Shown: positions 1 to 12,000 of the stretch, piece after piece
Layout: the number at the start of each line of letters is the position of its first letter
Numbering within the stretch: the first letter of the stretch is position 1
Origin: Meghimatium bilineatum
Lineage: Eukaryota; Mollusca; Gastropoda; Stylommatophora; Philomycidae
NCBI GenBank assembly: GCA_034231615.1
Contig: CM067317.1
Location: 19,861,379 to 19,925,378 of the forward strand
Reading direction: 5' to 3'
Length of the DNA stretch: 64,000 nt
Notes under the pieces: model-generated
What the model was told of the DNA's origin: nothing
The model's database searches: none
What the model saw: only the letters and a program-made list of their open reading frames with translations
Made by a program: the position numbers and the translations under genes

Positions 1-3000
1 GTCCAGCCTACATCAAAGCCGGACATGAGTTGAAAAGTCCAATTAAAATAATACCAGCAATTAAAAACCCTAGAGAAATCTCCGAACCGCTGACCATAAC
101 AACAACAACAACCAAAAACACCCAAAAGACAAACCAAATTAGCAAAAACAGAGGAAATAAACCAACTTCAAGAAATTTCCAAATAAATTGAAAATGACAT
201 AGCAAAACTATGCGAATTTAAAAAAGATACAGAAGACCTCTTTAAGAAAATAGAATCAAACCAACCGGAAACAAAGATAGAAGAAGTCTAAACGAAAGAA
301 AAATGGGAAGAAGAAAAGAAGGACATAGGTAGATAGATTTTAAATGTCAATCAAGAAATGTCAGGAATAAAACAACTGCTGACAAATCTGATCAGTAAAT
401 AAAAAAGTTGCGACACCAAAAACGAACCATCAGGTCGAGTGACCAGAGCACAAGCCAAATGTGCCAAGGAAAACTGAACCTTAAATGTCACAAACACTAT
501 CCATGACCAACAAGGGAATACAAATGGATAATACAAAACGTAAAATAATTCAATGGAATTGCCGGAGCGCGAAACAAAACCTGGTAACAATTATGGCAAA
601 ATATAAAGAAGAGAAAGTAATATATGCCATCCAGGAAACAAGAATAAATAGGGCAGAAACTCAGCTTCCCTGGTCACATTGCCATACGGAATGACAGGGA
701 CAACAGAGGAGGTGGAGTGGCGTTCATCATCAACGAGACCTTCAAAATTAATCATTGGGAAAACATGAACACCAATAATATGGAAGGTCTAGCAATAACG
801 ATAGAAAGCCGACCAGAAAACCTCAAAATATTCAACATCTGGGGAACATCACGGGTGAGGACGTTTCAGAAGTATTATCCAAAATATCGTAAATGAGTAT
901 CATGTTAGGGTATTTCAACGCACATCAACAGGTCTGGGGATGTCATAACAATGACAGATCTGGAAATACGGTGGTTGAAATGTGCGAAAATAACAAACTG
1001 ATAATTCTTTGACGGATCCCCTACCAGGATCAACCCGGACGTGATAGGACGAGACTCTGCAAAAGACTTCACTATAGTGACTCCCAACCTACAGGCATCA
1101 GGATGGAACCTGTTGGAGGAATCTGGATCAGATCATCTTCCCATAGAAATCACGATAAAAGGAAGACCAACCACCAATTACATGAACACAAAACCAATAT
1201 TCAACTTCAACAAAGCCCAATGGGAGGACTTTTACTTAGAATTAAACAAACTAGGCATAGATATAATCAATATAGAAACAGTAGATACCTTCGTAGAAAC
1301 ACTTACAAAGGAAATACTAAAAACTGCTACCCAACATATCCCGCACAGAAATATACCAACTGAACTAACAAATAAACAAATACCCGAAACAAGGAGAGCA
1401 TCAAAAATAAAAAATCCAGTCCTCTGGTGGACAGAAATATGTGCAATCAAAAAAGAACAGCGAAACGCAGCGTTAAAAAAAATGCGGAAAAACAAGACAG
1501 AGGAAAACATTATATACTACAAAAACACTTCCAAAGAAGTAAATAGAACAATCAATAAGACCAAACAAGAATACTGGAGAACATTCTGCCAGACCCTTAG
1601 CTTCAGGAACACAACATCAGATGTCTGGAAAAAGCTAACAAGAATAAATGGAAACAACAGCACAAGAAACACAATGCCATCCCTGGACAACGCACAAGCA
1701 AAACAGACAAAGAAAAAGCAAACGCGCTAGCCAGACAATTCTACACACTCAGCAGCAACAACTTAACACCCAAGGAACTAAACAGAAGAACAAAACTCAT
1801 TCAAGAAATGGAAACAACACATATAAATCCAGAAGCTACATATCTCAACGCAGACATCACAATACAAGAAGTTACTAGTGCAATAGCCAGAAAATCAAAC
1901 ACAGCAGCAGGACCAGACATATTAAACTACACTATACTGAAGACAGTATCCCCTAACATCATTCAAATGATTACAACTCTTCTTTAATCAAATGATTAAA
2001 GACCCAAAAATAAAAGGTTCTTACCGACCCATATCCCTAACGTCGCACCTAGGGAAAATAATAGAAACAGTAGTAAATACAAGATTAACATTCCGCCTCG
2101 AAAAATATAACCTATACAGTCCCACACAAGCAGGATTCAGAAAAGGCAGAAGCACTGTCGACCAACTATTAAAGTTGCAACATGAGCTAAAAAAAGGCTT
2201 AATGAATAACAGTAAAACCCTGGCTGTATTCCTCGACGTCGCCAGAGCATACGATGAATGCTGGCTAGAGGGAGCCCTGATGGAAATACAAAAAACGGGA
2301 ATCCATGGGATAACCATGAACTACATTACAAATTTCCTGCATGGACGCTACTTCCGTGTGCAGATCAACAAGCATCTGTCCGATGTCTACGAAAAGGAAA
2401 CGGGATATCCGGGAAAAGGTTCTGTGATATCCCCAACTCTATTCACCATAATGGTGAACGACCTGGGGGAAGAGGTGGGAGATGTAAACAGTATATCCCA
2501 GTTTGCCGATGACGTAGCCATCTGGACCACAGGGAGAAACAGTGGCGTAGCGAGAGGGGGGCGGAGGTGCGGACCGCCCCGGGCGGCATCATCGGGAGGG
2601 CGGCAATTTTATTCTCGTCCAGGCTTTCCTAATCACTGCCATATTTTTTTAATGCCACAAGGGCGGAAAATTATGATTCCGCCCCGGGCGCCATTGACCC
2701 ACGCTACGCCACTGGGGAGAAACATTAAATATCTGGAGAAATCAATGCAGAGACAGTTCAAACTGGGAGCCAACTGGATGTCCAGGTGGGTTTCCAAATC
2801 AATGCATCCAAATCCATAGGAATGCTGTTCAGCCGAGGTAACAACCGCATGAATAGTAACCCAGATATACAAATAAATGACCAGCCCATCAAATTTAAGA
2901 AAACCACACGATTCCTTGGCATGACCCTAGAGCGGAGCCTGCGATGGGACAAACATATCAACAATATAGTTGACCATAGCAGAATGGGCCTAAACATGCT

Positions 3001-4450
3001 AAGATATATAAAAGGAAGTGGTTGGGGAGCGGACACGCATTCAATGCTCACATTCTACAAATCCCTTGTTAGAGGCAAAATGGAGTACGCAAGCATTGTA
3101 TGCATTGTATCTTCCGCCCCGTCAAATACAAAAAAACTGAACAAGATCCAAAACAAATCCCTAAACCACAACAGCCGGGGTACCACCAGGCACATCAGAA
3201 GAAACGCTTCAAGTAGTCCTAGGTATTCTGCCCCTAAGGCTCAGAAGAAAAGAGCTAAGACTGAACTACTGGGCTAAGATTAGAAGTGACAACTCACACC
3301 CAGCGTACAAATCTTTCTATGAAGATGTAGAGGAGGGTAATTACAAGCTTACGAAGCATAGATACCCAGCTGGATGGCGTACAAGCCACAACATCCAGAT
3401 ATCTGGGACCTGGTAACAACTAGGCAAAACCAAATGGCGGATTGCCCTCCATGGGAACTTGTGCGACCAACAATCGATACACAATTAACAGAAACAATTC
3501 CAAAAAATCTAGAAGTCCAGAATAGGACTATCAAGCATATTAACAAACACACACACAACCTTCTCAAAATATACACAGATTGTTCAAAAGGGGATGATGG
3601 TACTACGGAGGCAGGAGTCGTAATCCCAGAGAGAAGAATTAAAAGGGTATACAGACTCCCTAACAACATTTCAATATTTTCTGCTAGCTTACAGCCATAC
3701 TGAAAGCACTAGAGCTGATAGGAGAGAACCCACCTGAACATACCACGATCCTAACGGACTCACTATCTTCAGTACAAGCGCTTCAACTTGAGAAAAAAAA
3801 GTGAACGGCCCGACCTGGTAGAAGACTGTACGCTTACACACATCCTGGCACAATAAAGGAAAACACCTCACAATTATGTGGATTCCAGCCCATGTGGATA
3901 TAGCAGGGAACGAGTTGGCTGATATCGAGGCTAAAGCTGGAAGAGCAATAACACAACCAGAAAAGCTAGTACATTCAATGTCCGAAAGCAAATATTTCAT
4001 TAGGAAGGAAATCAACAAAGAATGGACACTTAAATGGTCAAATAGCTCCAAGGTTAGACATGCTTTCTCCTTACTTAAAGCTCCTACAGGAAAAACTCAA
4101 ATACGGGACGAGCTGAAAATTCCTAACAATAGGAAATACCAGAAGCTCAGACTAGCAGTTGCAGGGATCAAAATAAATGAACCCAAATGCGCGGAGTGTT
4201 ACGAGGCAAATTCTATAGAACACTACCTCCTAGACTGCGCCAAATACCGACAACAAGGAACGGCGATGCTAGATTTTTGTCAAAAACAACAATATAGAGT
4301 GCAGCTTGGTAAAGACACTAGCCGACAGAGTGGGCGTAGATTCAAAGAAAATAGTAAAACAATATATATCTCGAACCAAAGAACTAATATAATAAGAAAC
4401 GAAATTGATAAATAAAAACTACTATCTGGAAATAGCGATAGAGGATAACC
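1..4450 (+). pseudogene. Decayed LINE (I/jockey-like superfamily) with endonuclease, RT and RNase H remains
   Basis: A broken non-LTR retrotransposon read left to right. An APE-type endonuclease start is seen near 545-650 (QWNCRSAKQN, AIQETRINR). A linker region follows at 1041-1730. Reverse transcriptase runs from 1992 (YRPISLTSHLGKIIE, QAGFRKGRSTVDQ, FADDVAIW) and resumes in another frame at 2786-3277. RNase H pieces lie near 3570-3700 (IYTDCSKGD) and 3876-3960 (WIPAHVDIAGNELAD), and a C-terminal Cys/His knuckle lies near 4187-4240 (CAECYEANSIEHYLLDC). The block before 480 is A-rich with Lys/Glu-rich broken frames and may be the end of ORF1. Frameshifts, stops and a nested MITE mean it is dead. 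An RNase H placed after RT is known for I-, LOA- and Ingi/Nimb-type LINEs; the exact clade is not resolved. The 5' end lies outside the window. Confidence 0.85.
2540..2714. mobile_element. 175-bp hAT-type MITE nested in the LINE RT
   Basis: The ends are perfect 13-bp inverted repeats, CAGTGGCGTAGCG and CGCTACGCCACTG. The element is flanked by an exact 8-bp duplication GGGAGAAA at 2532-2539 and 2715-2722. An 8-bp target duplication with CAG..CTG ends is the hAT signature. The inside is GC-rich and non-coding. Removing the element and one duplication brings the RT codons on either side together, so it inserted after the LINE. Confidence 0.85.
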
Positions 4451-5425
4451 TGACACAAACAAACAAAAACACTATAGATACCTAGTAGAAATAAAACAAC
4501 ACACGGGAGCTCTTCGCGAGGGCACAATAGGGACCAATAAAACAAACAAGACGACAAAGGACTCCCACAATAAATCTGCCAGCAAGATTGACGGCTTACG
4601 TAAGCAAGACAATAGATACCTATTCAAACATTAGTCACGGACACAGAACACATAAAGAACCATACACTAAGAAACACATGACAGTACAGAATAATCACAA
4701 ATACACAACAGCCTACATCCACAAAATCTAGCACGTAAAACGTTTTATATAAAACACAATAACATCCTCCATGACAGCCTCACGAGTGTGCAAACATGAG
4801 TTTCAATAAATTACGTGCATTCCCAACTCCCCCCCCCCACCAATAACGACTACAGAGCTATGAAATTAAGTCTTAACACGACAACCCTCACAAAACAAAC
4901 CCCGCCCACTCATTAACAACATGGTTGGGCAACCAAATAGCAGTGCAAGTGAGATTCAACAACACAAGTCACAAAAACCCACCCCTCACTAACAACCACA
5001 TGATTGTAATAGCCAGAGCTTCACCGCCAAACAGTCAAACCAATCAACCAATAAACATACACACTCCAAGCACTGAACATCACCTTGCCAGTGCTATAGC
5101 GTTTCAGCACCATATATTTCACGCAAAACTAGGCCCAACCCCTCACAAACAATAAAAAATTGTGCACATGCAGAGTTTCACAGTACCAGACAAGTCAATC
5201 AATAAACATACACACTCCAATCAACAAAACACAACCTTACAACAGTGCTAAACCAAAATGAGTTTTCAATCAACCACCATACTCAAATCACTGCATTCAT
5301 ACCCACAAGAACAGAACCAGACAGGACAACATAAAGATACCCATAATACAACAGACAGGACACGAATAAAACTCTTAAACCCTCATAATACAGACGACAT
5401 ATAACCACCTGGTTCAGATATATAA
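4451..5425. other. A/C-rich non-coding stretch after the LINE
   Basis: No convincing gene. The + strand is strikingly poor in G and may include the LINE 3' UTR. Two diverged direct copies of a block built around CCAATAAACATACACACTCC occur near 5040-5100 and 5195-5250. A short C-run lies near 4830. Confidence 0.4.
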
Positions 5426-5499
5426 TCTAATAAAAAAAAGAGTGCAAGAGCAAAGAGTTCTCATACATGAGTACAAGATGAGTAAAGCACAAGTGTGTA

Positions 5500-5685
5500 T
5501 GAATATTTATGATATGTATAGTATTTGGGCAAATGGGCATTAATGATATGTAAAGTATAGGCCTATGGGTGAATATGAACTTATGATATGTAAAGTATAT
5601 GGGTGAATGTGTAAGTATGATATGTAAAGTATATGGGTGCATGTGTATTTTTCATATGTAAAGTATATTAGTGAATGGGTATTAT
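5500..5685. repeat. Diverged tandem repeat, unit about 35-45 bp
   Basis: Five imperfect units each contain ATGATATGTAAAGTATA followed by GGGTGAATGTGTA-like sequence. The overlapping minus-strand frames rich in His, Ile and Thr are repeat translations, not proteins. Confidence 0.7.
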
Positions 5686-5699
5686 TTTTTTTAACACCT

Positions 5700-6600
5700 T
5701 GCAAGGTCCCCCTGGTGTTGCCAACAACTGTCCCACCAACCCCTAAATGATGAATCGCGGTAAAATGTCCCTTAATGTCAGCCCAGACCGTCACCATGGA
5801 GCTCAACTGTAAACAGCGAAGGATCGAAGAGGAAGATAGAAAGATGAAGAGGAGATGGAAAGAGCAGTGAGAGGGTAGTGAGAAGCACAGCTTTGTCATG
5901 GCTCCAGATTCTACTCCCGATCCTCCTTCAACCTAATGATGCCTCTTCTTCGGCATTGCCTTCCCACGATCTTTCATCCACGCATCCCCTGGGCTTCTAT
6001 ATCAGCATCTCATTCATTTATGCAGTGATACCTCCCTGCGACGCACAGATCCGCGGCGGTTCCCTCCACTTCAGTAGTGCCTTCCTTGCTCCCCATCTAC
6101 TCATGTCTACTACTGTCTTATCTCTGTTATATTTCGGGGTCCACGCCCACTAGCAACTTCGTATTCTACCTTTACCTTTCTCTTCGACATTTATCAATGT
6201 ATGCTTCTTTGTCGAGTCATGGCTGCTGATAGCTGCACCGTTCTGCTCTATCCATCTCTATCCAACCATTTCATCTTGTTCATTTTGAGCACCCTATGGG
6301 CTGGCTCTTTTCGCTCCTTGGCCATCTTACTTACAAGCCCATCTTAAGCTCGATTAACTTTTACCACTTTTCCCTCTAGACACGAGGTTTTGTTCACACC
6401 TCGACTCTCATCATTTGTCTACTTCTGAACTTGATCTACATGGTGTTGTTCTAGACACATTTGCTAACTCCCATTGCATTGCAGTATTTCATTGAGTCAT
6501 TTGGATAATAATGGGACAAAACAGACTGATCTAAGTTACTAGCTTTATTACTTACTTGTTATTACTAATATTTAGCTAGTCTGCTGTTCGTCCGTCGAAG
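5700..6600. other. Moderately GC-rich unassigned stretch
   Basis: Base composition is noticeably less AT-rich than the flanks. The reading frames at 5878-6153 (+) and 5540-5899 (-) have no recognisable domain and are read as chance. The block may be an old mobile element, but no terminal repeats or duplications were found. Confidence 0.3.
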
Positions 6601-6614
6601 TCGATGATAACCGC

Positions 6615-7258
6615 TTAACTGGGATGATGATGTCTGCGATGTGCCAGACTATGACTAATGAGTCCTATGCGAGCGTGGAATATTTTACCACACTCTGGAC
6701 ACATGGGCCATTGAACAGCTCTTGCCCTTCTTCTATTTTTGTTGCGCATCACTGTGACTGAGGTTCTCTGCTGCTGCCTCACCACTCTTGATTTTGCGAC
6801 GCCAGTCGAATCTGTCTTGTGCAAGATTCTCTCATGAATTTTTGTCTATTTTGAAGTGAGTCAGTAATGCATTAAGAGTGTCTATAAAACGCCTCTTCTT
6901 TCCTCCTACCTTGGGGAGCCAGTCTGGAGTTTTCCATGTAGGCCTAACAACTTCTTTGGTAGACGATGACCTTTCATACGGCTCACGTGTCCTGTACAGC
7001 GTGTCATCACCATTGTATGTATGCTTATAGACTTAAATGTTATCAAATCCTTCACTGTCTGATATTTTATCCCATCAATGAATGTTTGAGTATCTTACGA
7101 AGGCAGCTTAGGTGGAAGTGGTTGAGTCTTCTATCATGTCTGGCATATGCTGCCAACTTTTCACAGGCATAAAGAAGTGATGATAATATTGCTGCTTGGT
7201 GAACTATGGGTTTGGTGGTTAGTCTTATTTCCTTTCTTTCCCATACGTATTTTCGCAT
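6615..7258 (-). pseudogene. LINE 3' fragment: RT C-terminal region and zinc finger
   Basis: Read on the minus strand, 7258-7067 gives LLYACEKLAAYARHDRRLNH followed by FHLSCLRKILK. This is the conserved post-RT block of a widespread animal LINE type. Some 250 nt downstream, 6824-6615 gives CPECGKIFHARIGLISHSLA, the C2H2-like finger that ends the same elements. The middle is deleted or scrambled, so this is a relic. The clade was not fixed. Confidence 0.75.
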
Positions 7259-7700
7259 CTACCACTGGCACTAAATTTGGTGAGTAGTACATGAATAAAA
7301 AAAGTCTGAATTATTTCCCGCAGCCTAAAGAAGTAACTGTTGAGGTCATGGGCCTCATATTTAGGATGTGTACAAATCAACATACATGTTTCCTCTACAT
7401 ATGTTTTTATACAATGATGTGTATAAGTCAACAGTTATATTTCCTCTGCATATGTTTTTCTAGGTGATTTCAGTACATAATTTAGGTATTTGGACATCAG
7501 GGATTAGTGTGTTTGGAAAATTTTGCTTAGACCCTATGCTATAAATTTCCAGTGACAAGGTTTCATTTAGTGATCGCGTCGTTTGTCATGTTTGAATCTA
7601 GATTTATTAATTCTGTAACTATTTTTCTTTTTATATATGTAACTTTCAAGAGGGTAAGACAATGCACAAACAAGTAGTTAATGTTTTAAAACATCAACAA
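7259..7700. other. AT-rich non-coding stretch
   Basis: No gene found. A short direct similarity (catatgtttttctaggtg-type, around 7390-7470) suggests minor local duplication. Confidence 0.3.
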
Positions 7701-7714
7701 TGTCAACATTTGTT

Positions 7715-8015
7715 TAAATTATGCAAATTAACCAACATTTTGAATATTAATTAGTTGTACGCGCATCTGAGAATCACAGCAATGTGATCAACAGATACGT
7801 CTTGTCTTTGCAAATACAAAAATATATAATTTATGTGGACCTCTGTGTGGTATTTTATTATGTTTAATAGATATATAATTTATTTTCATTATAATTATGC
7901 TAATTAGCCACAATTTTCAATATTAATTAGTTCTGTGTCCATCTGTAAATTTCAGAAATGTGATCAACATAAGCGTCTTGTCTCTGTAAACACAAAAATG
8001 TACAGTTTGTGTTTT
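7715..8015. repeat. Two diverged tandem copies of a block of about 175 bp
   Basis: Bases near 7715-7850 and 7890-8015 align colinearly: both carry AAT(A)TTAATTAGTT, then CATCTG, then AATGTGATCAACA, then CGTCTTGTCT and CAAATACAAAAAT-like sequence. The copies differ at many positions, so the duplication is old. Origin unknown. Confidence 0.65.
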
Positions 8016-8109
8016 GTGTTATTGAAAATAACAAAGATAATTTAGAAATTATCAGCTTGGCTACATTTTGTGGTCACAAGATTTATTTATATTTTCCTAT
8101 ATGTTTCAT

Positions 8110-8700
8110 ACATAATAATTAATGACACAAAATTAGCACAAGTTGAAAAAGTGAAATATCTTGGCACCCTGTTAACATCAGAAAGTAGATGCTCAAGTGA
8201 GATAAAGAGCCGAACAGCGCAAGTCAAATCAACATTCCAAAAAATGAGAACCATTTTGTGCACTGGAAGACTATCAATGCAGCACCAAATCTTTTTTTTA
8301 TTGATGTGAAGCATGGACTGTAAACAAAAAAATCCAAAACGAATTAGAGGCTACAGAAATGTGGTTTCTTAGAAGAATAAAGAAAATACCATGGACAGCA
8401 AAGAAAACTAATGCAGAGGTTCTCATTGATGCTGGCATAAAAAGATCAATCATATCAAACATTAGGTGCAGTCAGTCAAGGTTTCTAGGGCATGTGCTGA
8501 GAAGAACACAGAAGAACACTTAATAACCACTGGAAAGATCACGGGGAGAAGAGACAGGGTACGACATAGAGAAAAGTTACTAGATGGGCTTGTATTGTGG
8601 CATTGTAGAAGCTAACCAACTGAGCTTATTGACAACACAAGATACAGAGAGCCACGGAGAAACATTTTTCAGCATTGACGTACAGACTTGGTAGAGGTAT
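8110..8700 (+). pseudogene. LINE fragment: post-RT region, second LINE type
   Basis: The frame at 8106-8308 reads VEKVKYLGTLLTSESRCSSE followed by IKSRTAQVKSTFQKM. After a frame break, 8350-8520 reads ATEMWFLRRIKKIPWTAKKT and then FLGHVLRRT. This order (thumb, FLRR block, GH-R block) is the usual C-terminal half of an endonuclease-reverse transcriptase. Stops and shifts show it is dead. It lies about 200 bp upstream of the PLCXD start codon. Confidence 0.75.
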
Positions 8701-8903
8701 CGATGAATTACAATTTTTAAGGGCTATCTAACTATATTATTTGTAATTATGTAGCACTATTTTGAAAATTTTGTCCAAGTACCTACATATTTCTATGACC
8801 ATATAATGGTCATTTCTATGACTCCCACTTCCCCAAAATTTGTGAATTCACATTAATTTATTGCTTTCATATAACACATGACACAGTTTGAAACAGTAAC
8901 AGA

Positions 8904-9036
8904 ATGACTGTACATTTAAAAGCATCTGATGTAAATAGCAAATTGGAATTCAAAGATGTTATTGCAACAGAAAATTGGATGTCTTCACTGCCTGTCAGTT
9001 TACAACATATTCCTATTTCAAAGTTAGCAATTCCAG
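8904..9036 (+). CDS. PLCXD: PLCXD exon 1 (residues 1-44 and first base of G45)
   Basis: The ATG at 8904 is preceded in frame by TGA at 8889, which fixes the start if no upstream coding exon splices in between. It encodes ENWMSSLP and ends in KLAIP plus the first base of the glycine of the catalytic GTHNS motif. The donor is GTAAGA at 9037. Confidence 0.88.
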
Positions 9037-12000
9037 GTAAGACAACATTATTTTGGTATTTATTCATATAATCATTATTTATCTTGACTTCTGTGTACAT
9101 GTTGTTCAGAATTGAATGCAATGTTGTTGTCATGGTTTTCAGCTTAGCTGTTCTTCTGTATTCGTTCTCAAACTCCTGCAGATTACCAGGATGTAGTATG
9201 GAGAACGGAATGCGTTGTATCATGGTTTACATCTTAGCTGCAATCTCTACTCCTTTTTGACTGACACATGTGACTTCAGCATGGCTTCTGGGTCACTTTG
9301 ACCCTATATAGGAAAGAACAACCAATTCCACCCCAAATCTCTTTAGTTGCCTCTTACAACATGTATAGAAGGCATAGGTGTCAACTAGTACAGATTTTCT
9401 GTATTGATAATGCAGAGATTTTTCGGATGGGCGCAAAAACAAAGATTTGTTGGTATTATTTTTTTGGGGTGCTATTTACTGACATTTTATTGAAACAGAG
9501 AAATAAATTGTTAAAAGTACGGATTTATGGAAAAATAAGTTGACAGCTATGAGAAGGTAGCAGTGTTGCTATTATGTGATCACGTTGTGATCTGACACAT
9601 CCAACTTCAGCATGGACTTTAGTCACTTAACTTCTGAGATGGGACAGCCTACTTCATTCCTAAACCTCCTAAGTTGCATCTTAGAATATGCATGGAAGGT
9701 AACATTGTTACTGTTATTTATTCCCATTTCATACCCTGATAACACACAATCATGATTTATTAATTTATTAGCTTTAATTATTATCAGTGTGATGTTATTC
9801 GTGCATTACTGTGTTTGGAAAACTATGATAAAAGTTAAATAGCAGTTTTCTATTGAATAATGGCTGCTTGTTGATGTGGATACATTGATTTATGGGACGC
9901 CTAGATTTAGAAAAATATGTATAAAATCTAATATGAACAGAACTGAGCATCTTTATGGCAAAGCATGGAGTGTGTTTAAACATTGAGCAAGGAAACCACC
10001 AGCATGCATATGCTTCAAGATCTTCAGGGGAAGAGTGATTACCTATGGCTTTACCCAGAAAAATATCTTTGATAATTTACTCTTCTTCTGCATTCAGGAT
10101 TATTTTGGTCTTGCTTGATCTTCAGGCCAGTTGCCAGGATGAAACTCCCAGTCTTCTCCAGATCAGAGTGGCTGTCCCAAAGTTTTTGCCTCAGTTCAGT
10201 CCAGTGTGACTATTTCTTGACTAGTTTTCGTTATTTCACTATTGAAAGAATTGGTTCTTGTGGACCTGCATTATCTCTTTTTTATTTCTTATATACAAAT
10301 TTGTCTTATGCTCTCTATAGGAAATTCATAGAATTTGTCTGTAATGTGTATTTTAAAGCATGTATTGGTCTCTCCATGTCCGCAGTGAGTGTCCAACTCT
10401 CACAACCACACAGCACAACAGAAAGCACTAGTGAGTTATACAGTTTGATTTTCACTCTAACACTGTGATGTATAATGGTTTGTAGATACGTTTTTTGCCC
10501 TCAATGTATGGCCTTAATTCAGCAATATAGCAGAATAGTTACATTTGTCCTCCCACTTTTCCCAGAGCATATGCTCTCTTATTGCTATTGATACCACAGT
10601 GGCAGGTAGCCACTGAAGAATGATATTTACTTTGACATTGTTCATTTCTGTCACATACTCATTCAATCTTATTTTTTAGGTCATCTCACTGTTCATCCAT
10701 TTCTTCTTCTTCTTTCGTTCACTTGAAACATGTCTATATCTGTAATTCTGTCTCCTGAATAAAACTCAGTCTTTTGTAGTTCATACAATGTCCCATAGAG
10801 CTTTGATTCCAGTGTTGTTTCCTCTGGCCAATATTTCTGCCTAAGCGTTTCATGCTCAGAACACTCTTGAAGTATATGTTTGGCACTCAGTGCTGCCTGT
10901 CCACATGTACACATGGCAGTGTTGCCAATCTTGAACTTTCTATACATGTGACTGCGGAGTCGGTTGTGTCCTGTTCTGAGACATATAATTATAACTTGTT
11001 CTGATCTGTTCATAATGTGATAGTCATCATATGCTGGTGTTTGTGGCTTTCTTATTGACTTGATCATCAGGTGATGGTAGGTGATTGGTATATCTGGTTG
11101 GTTTTGGCAGCACCTTCCTTAGCCAGTTTTCTACTTTTTCATTTCCTGGTATTCCACAGTGAGAGGGTATCCACTGCATGGTTACCCTATACTGGTAAGA
11201 CAATTCACTAAGTAGTTTTTTTTTCAATTCTGTTAGTTTTCCAGAATGGAGAGCTTGAAGCACTGACCTTGCATCTGTCAGGAATACCACAGGCTGTAGG
11301 TCAGAGTTGGAGTTAGCAGTTTTTTAGCTGCCACACTAATTGCCTGGATTTCTGCATCATAATTATTGCAGAATTTCCCTGTTGGTGTTCTGATTGTATC
11401 TCTAGGCTTGTGTGGATATTCTATATATACACCTGCACGTCCATTCCTCACTGCATTCTGTGCTGACCCATCTGTGTATACTCTGACCCATATATCTTGT
11501 GGATATTCCTCATCCAGGAAACTGAGGGTGACTGTCCTTCGCTGCACGATATTCTGTTCGTCCTCGCGTAGTATTCCTTTCACATGGGTCTGAATGTATA
11601 TTGGCATTCCATGCCTTTCACTCCACGGGGTTTGTTCTAGTACAGACTTTAAGGGGCTGTCAACTTCAGGTAGGTCTGTAAGTTGTCTACAGAGTCATTT
11701 AGCGTGATGGATAAAGCTGCTTCTTTTCAGTTGCCCCATTGCTAGATTTTGGAATCTTTCCTTCATTGGATGACTTGGCATACACTGAAACTTTTTTGCT
11801 TAATTAGTACTTTTGTGTCATGCGTTCGCCAAGTGTTTGCATTCTTCCCATTTTCTGCATCTCTGCTATGGGTGTTGATTTCATTGCTCCTAACATTATT
11901 CTAAGTGCCTGGTTTTTCACTTTATCTAGATCTTGTAATGTGGTGTTTGATGCAGGACACCATGCAGCTGAACCATATTCCAGGTGTGGTCTTATGCCTT

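Noticed and set aside
5878-6153. 91-codon hydrophobic frame resembling a secreted or membrane peptide
   Set aside because: No homology recognised, and the opposite strand is also partly open; likely chance.
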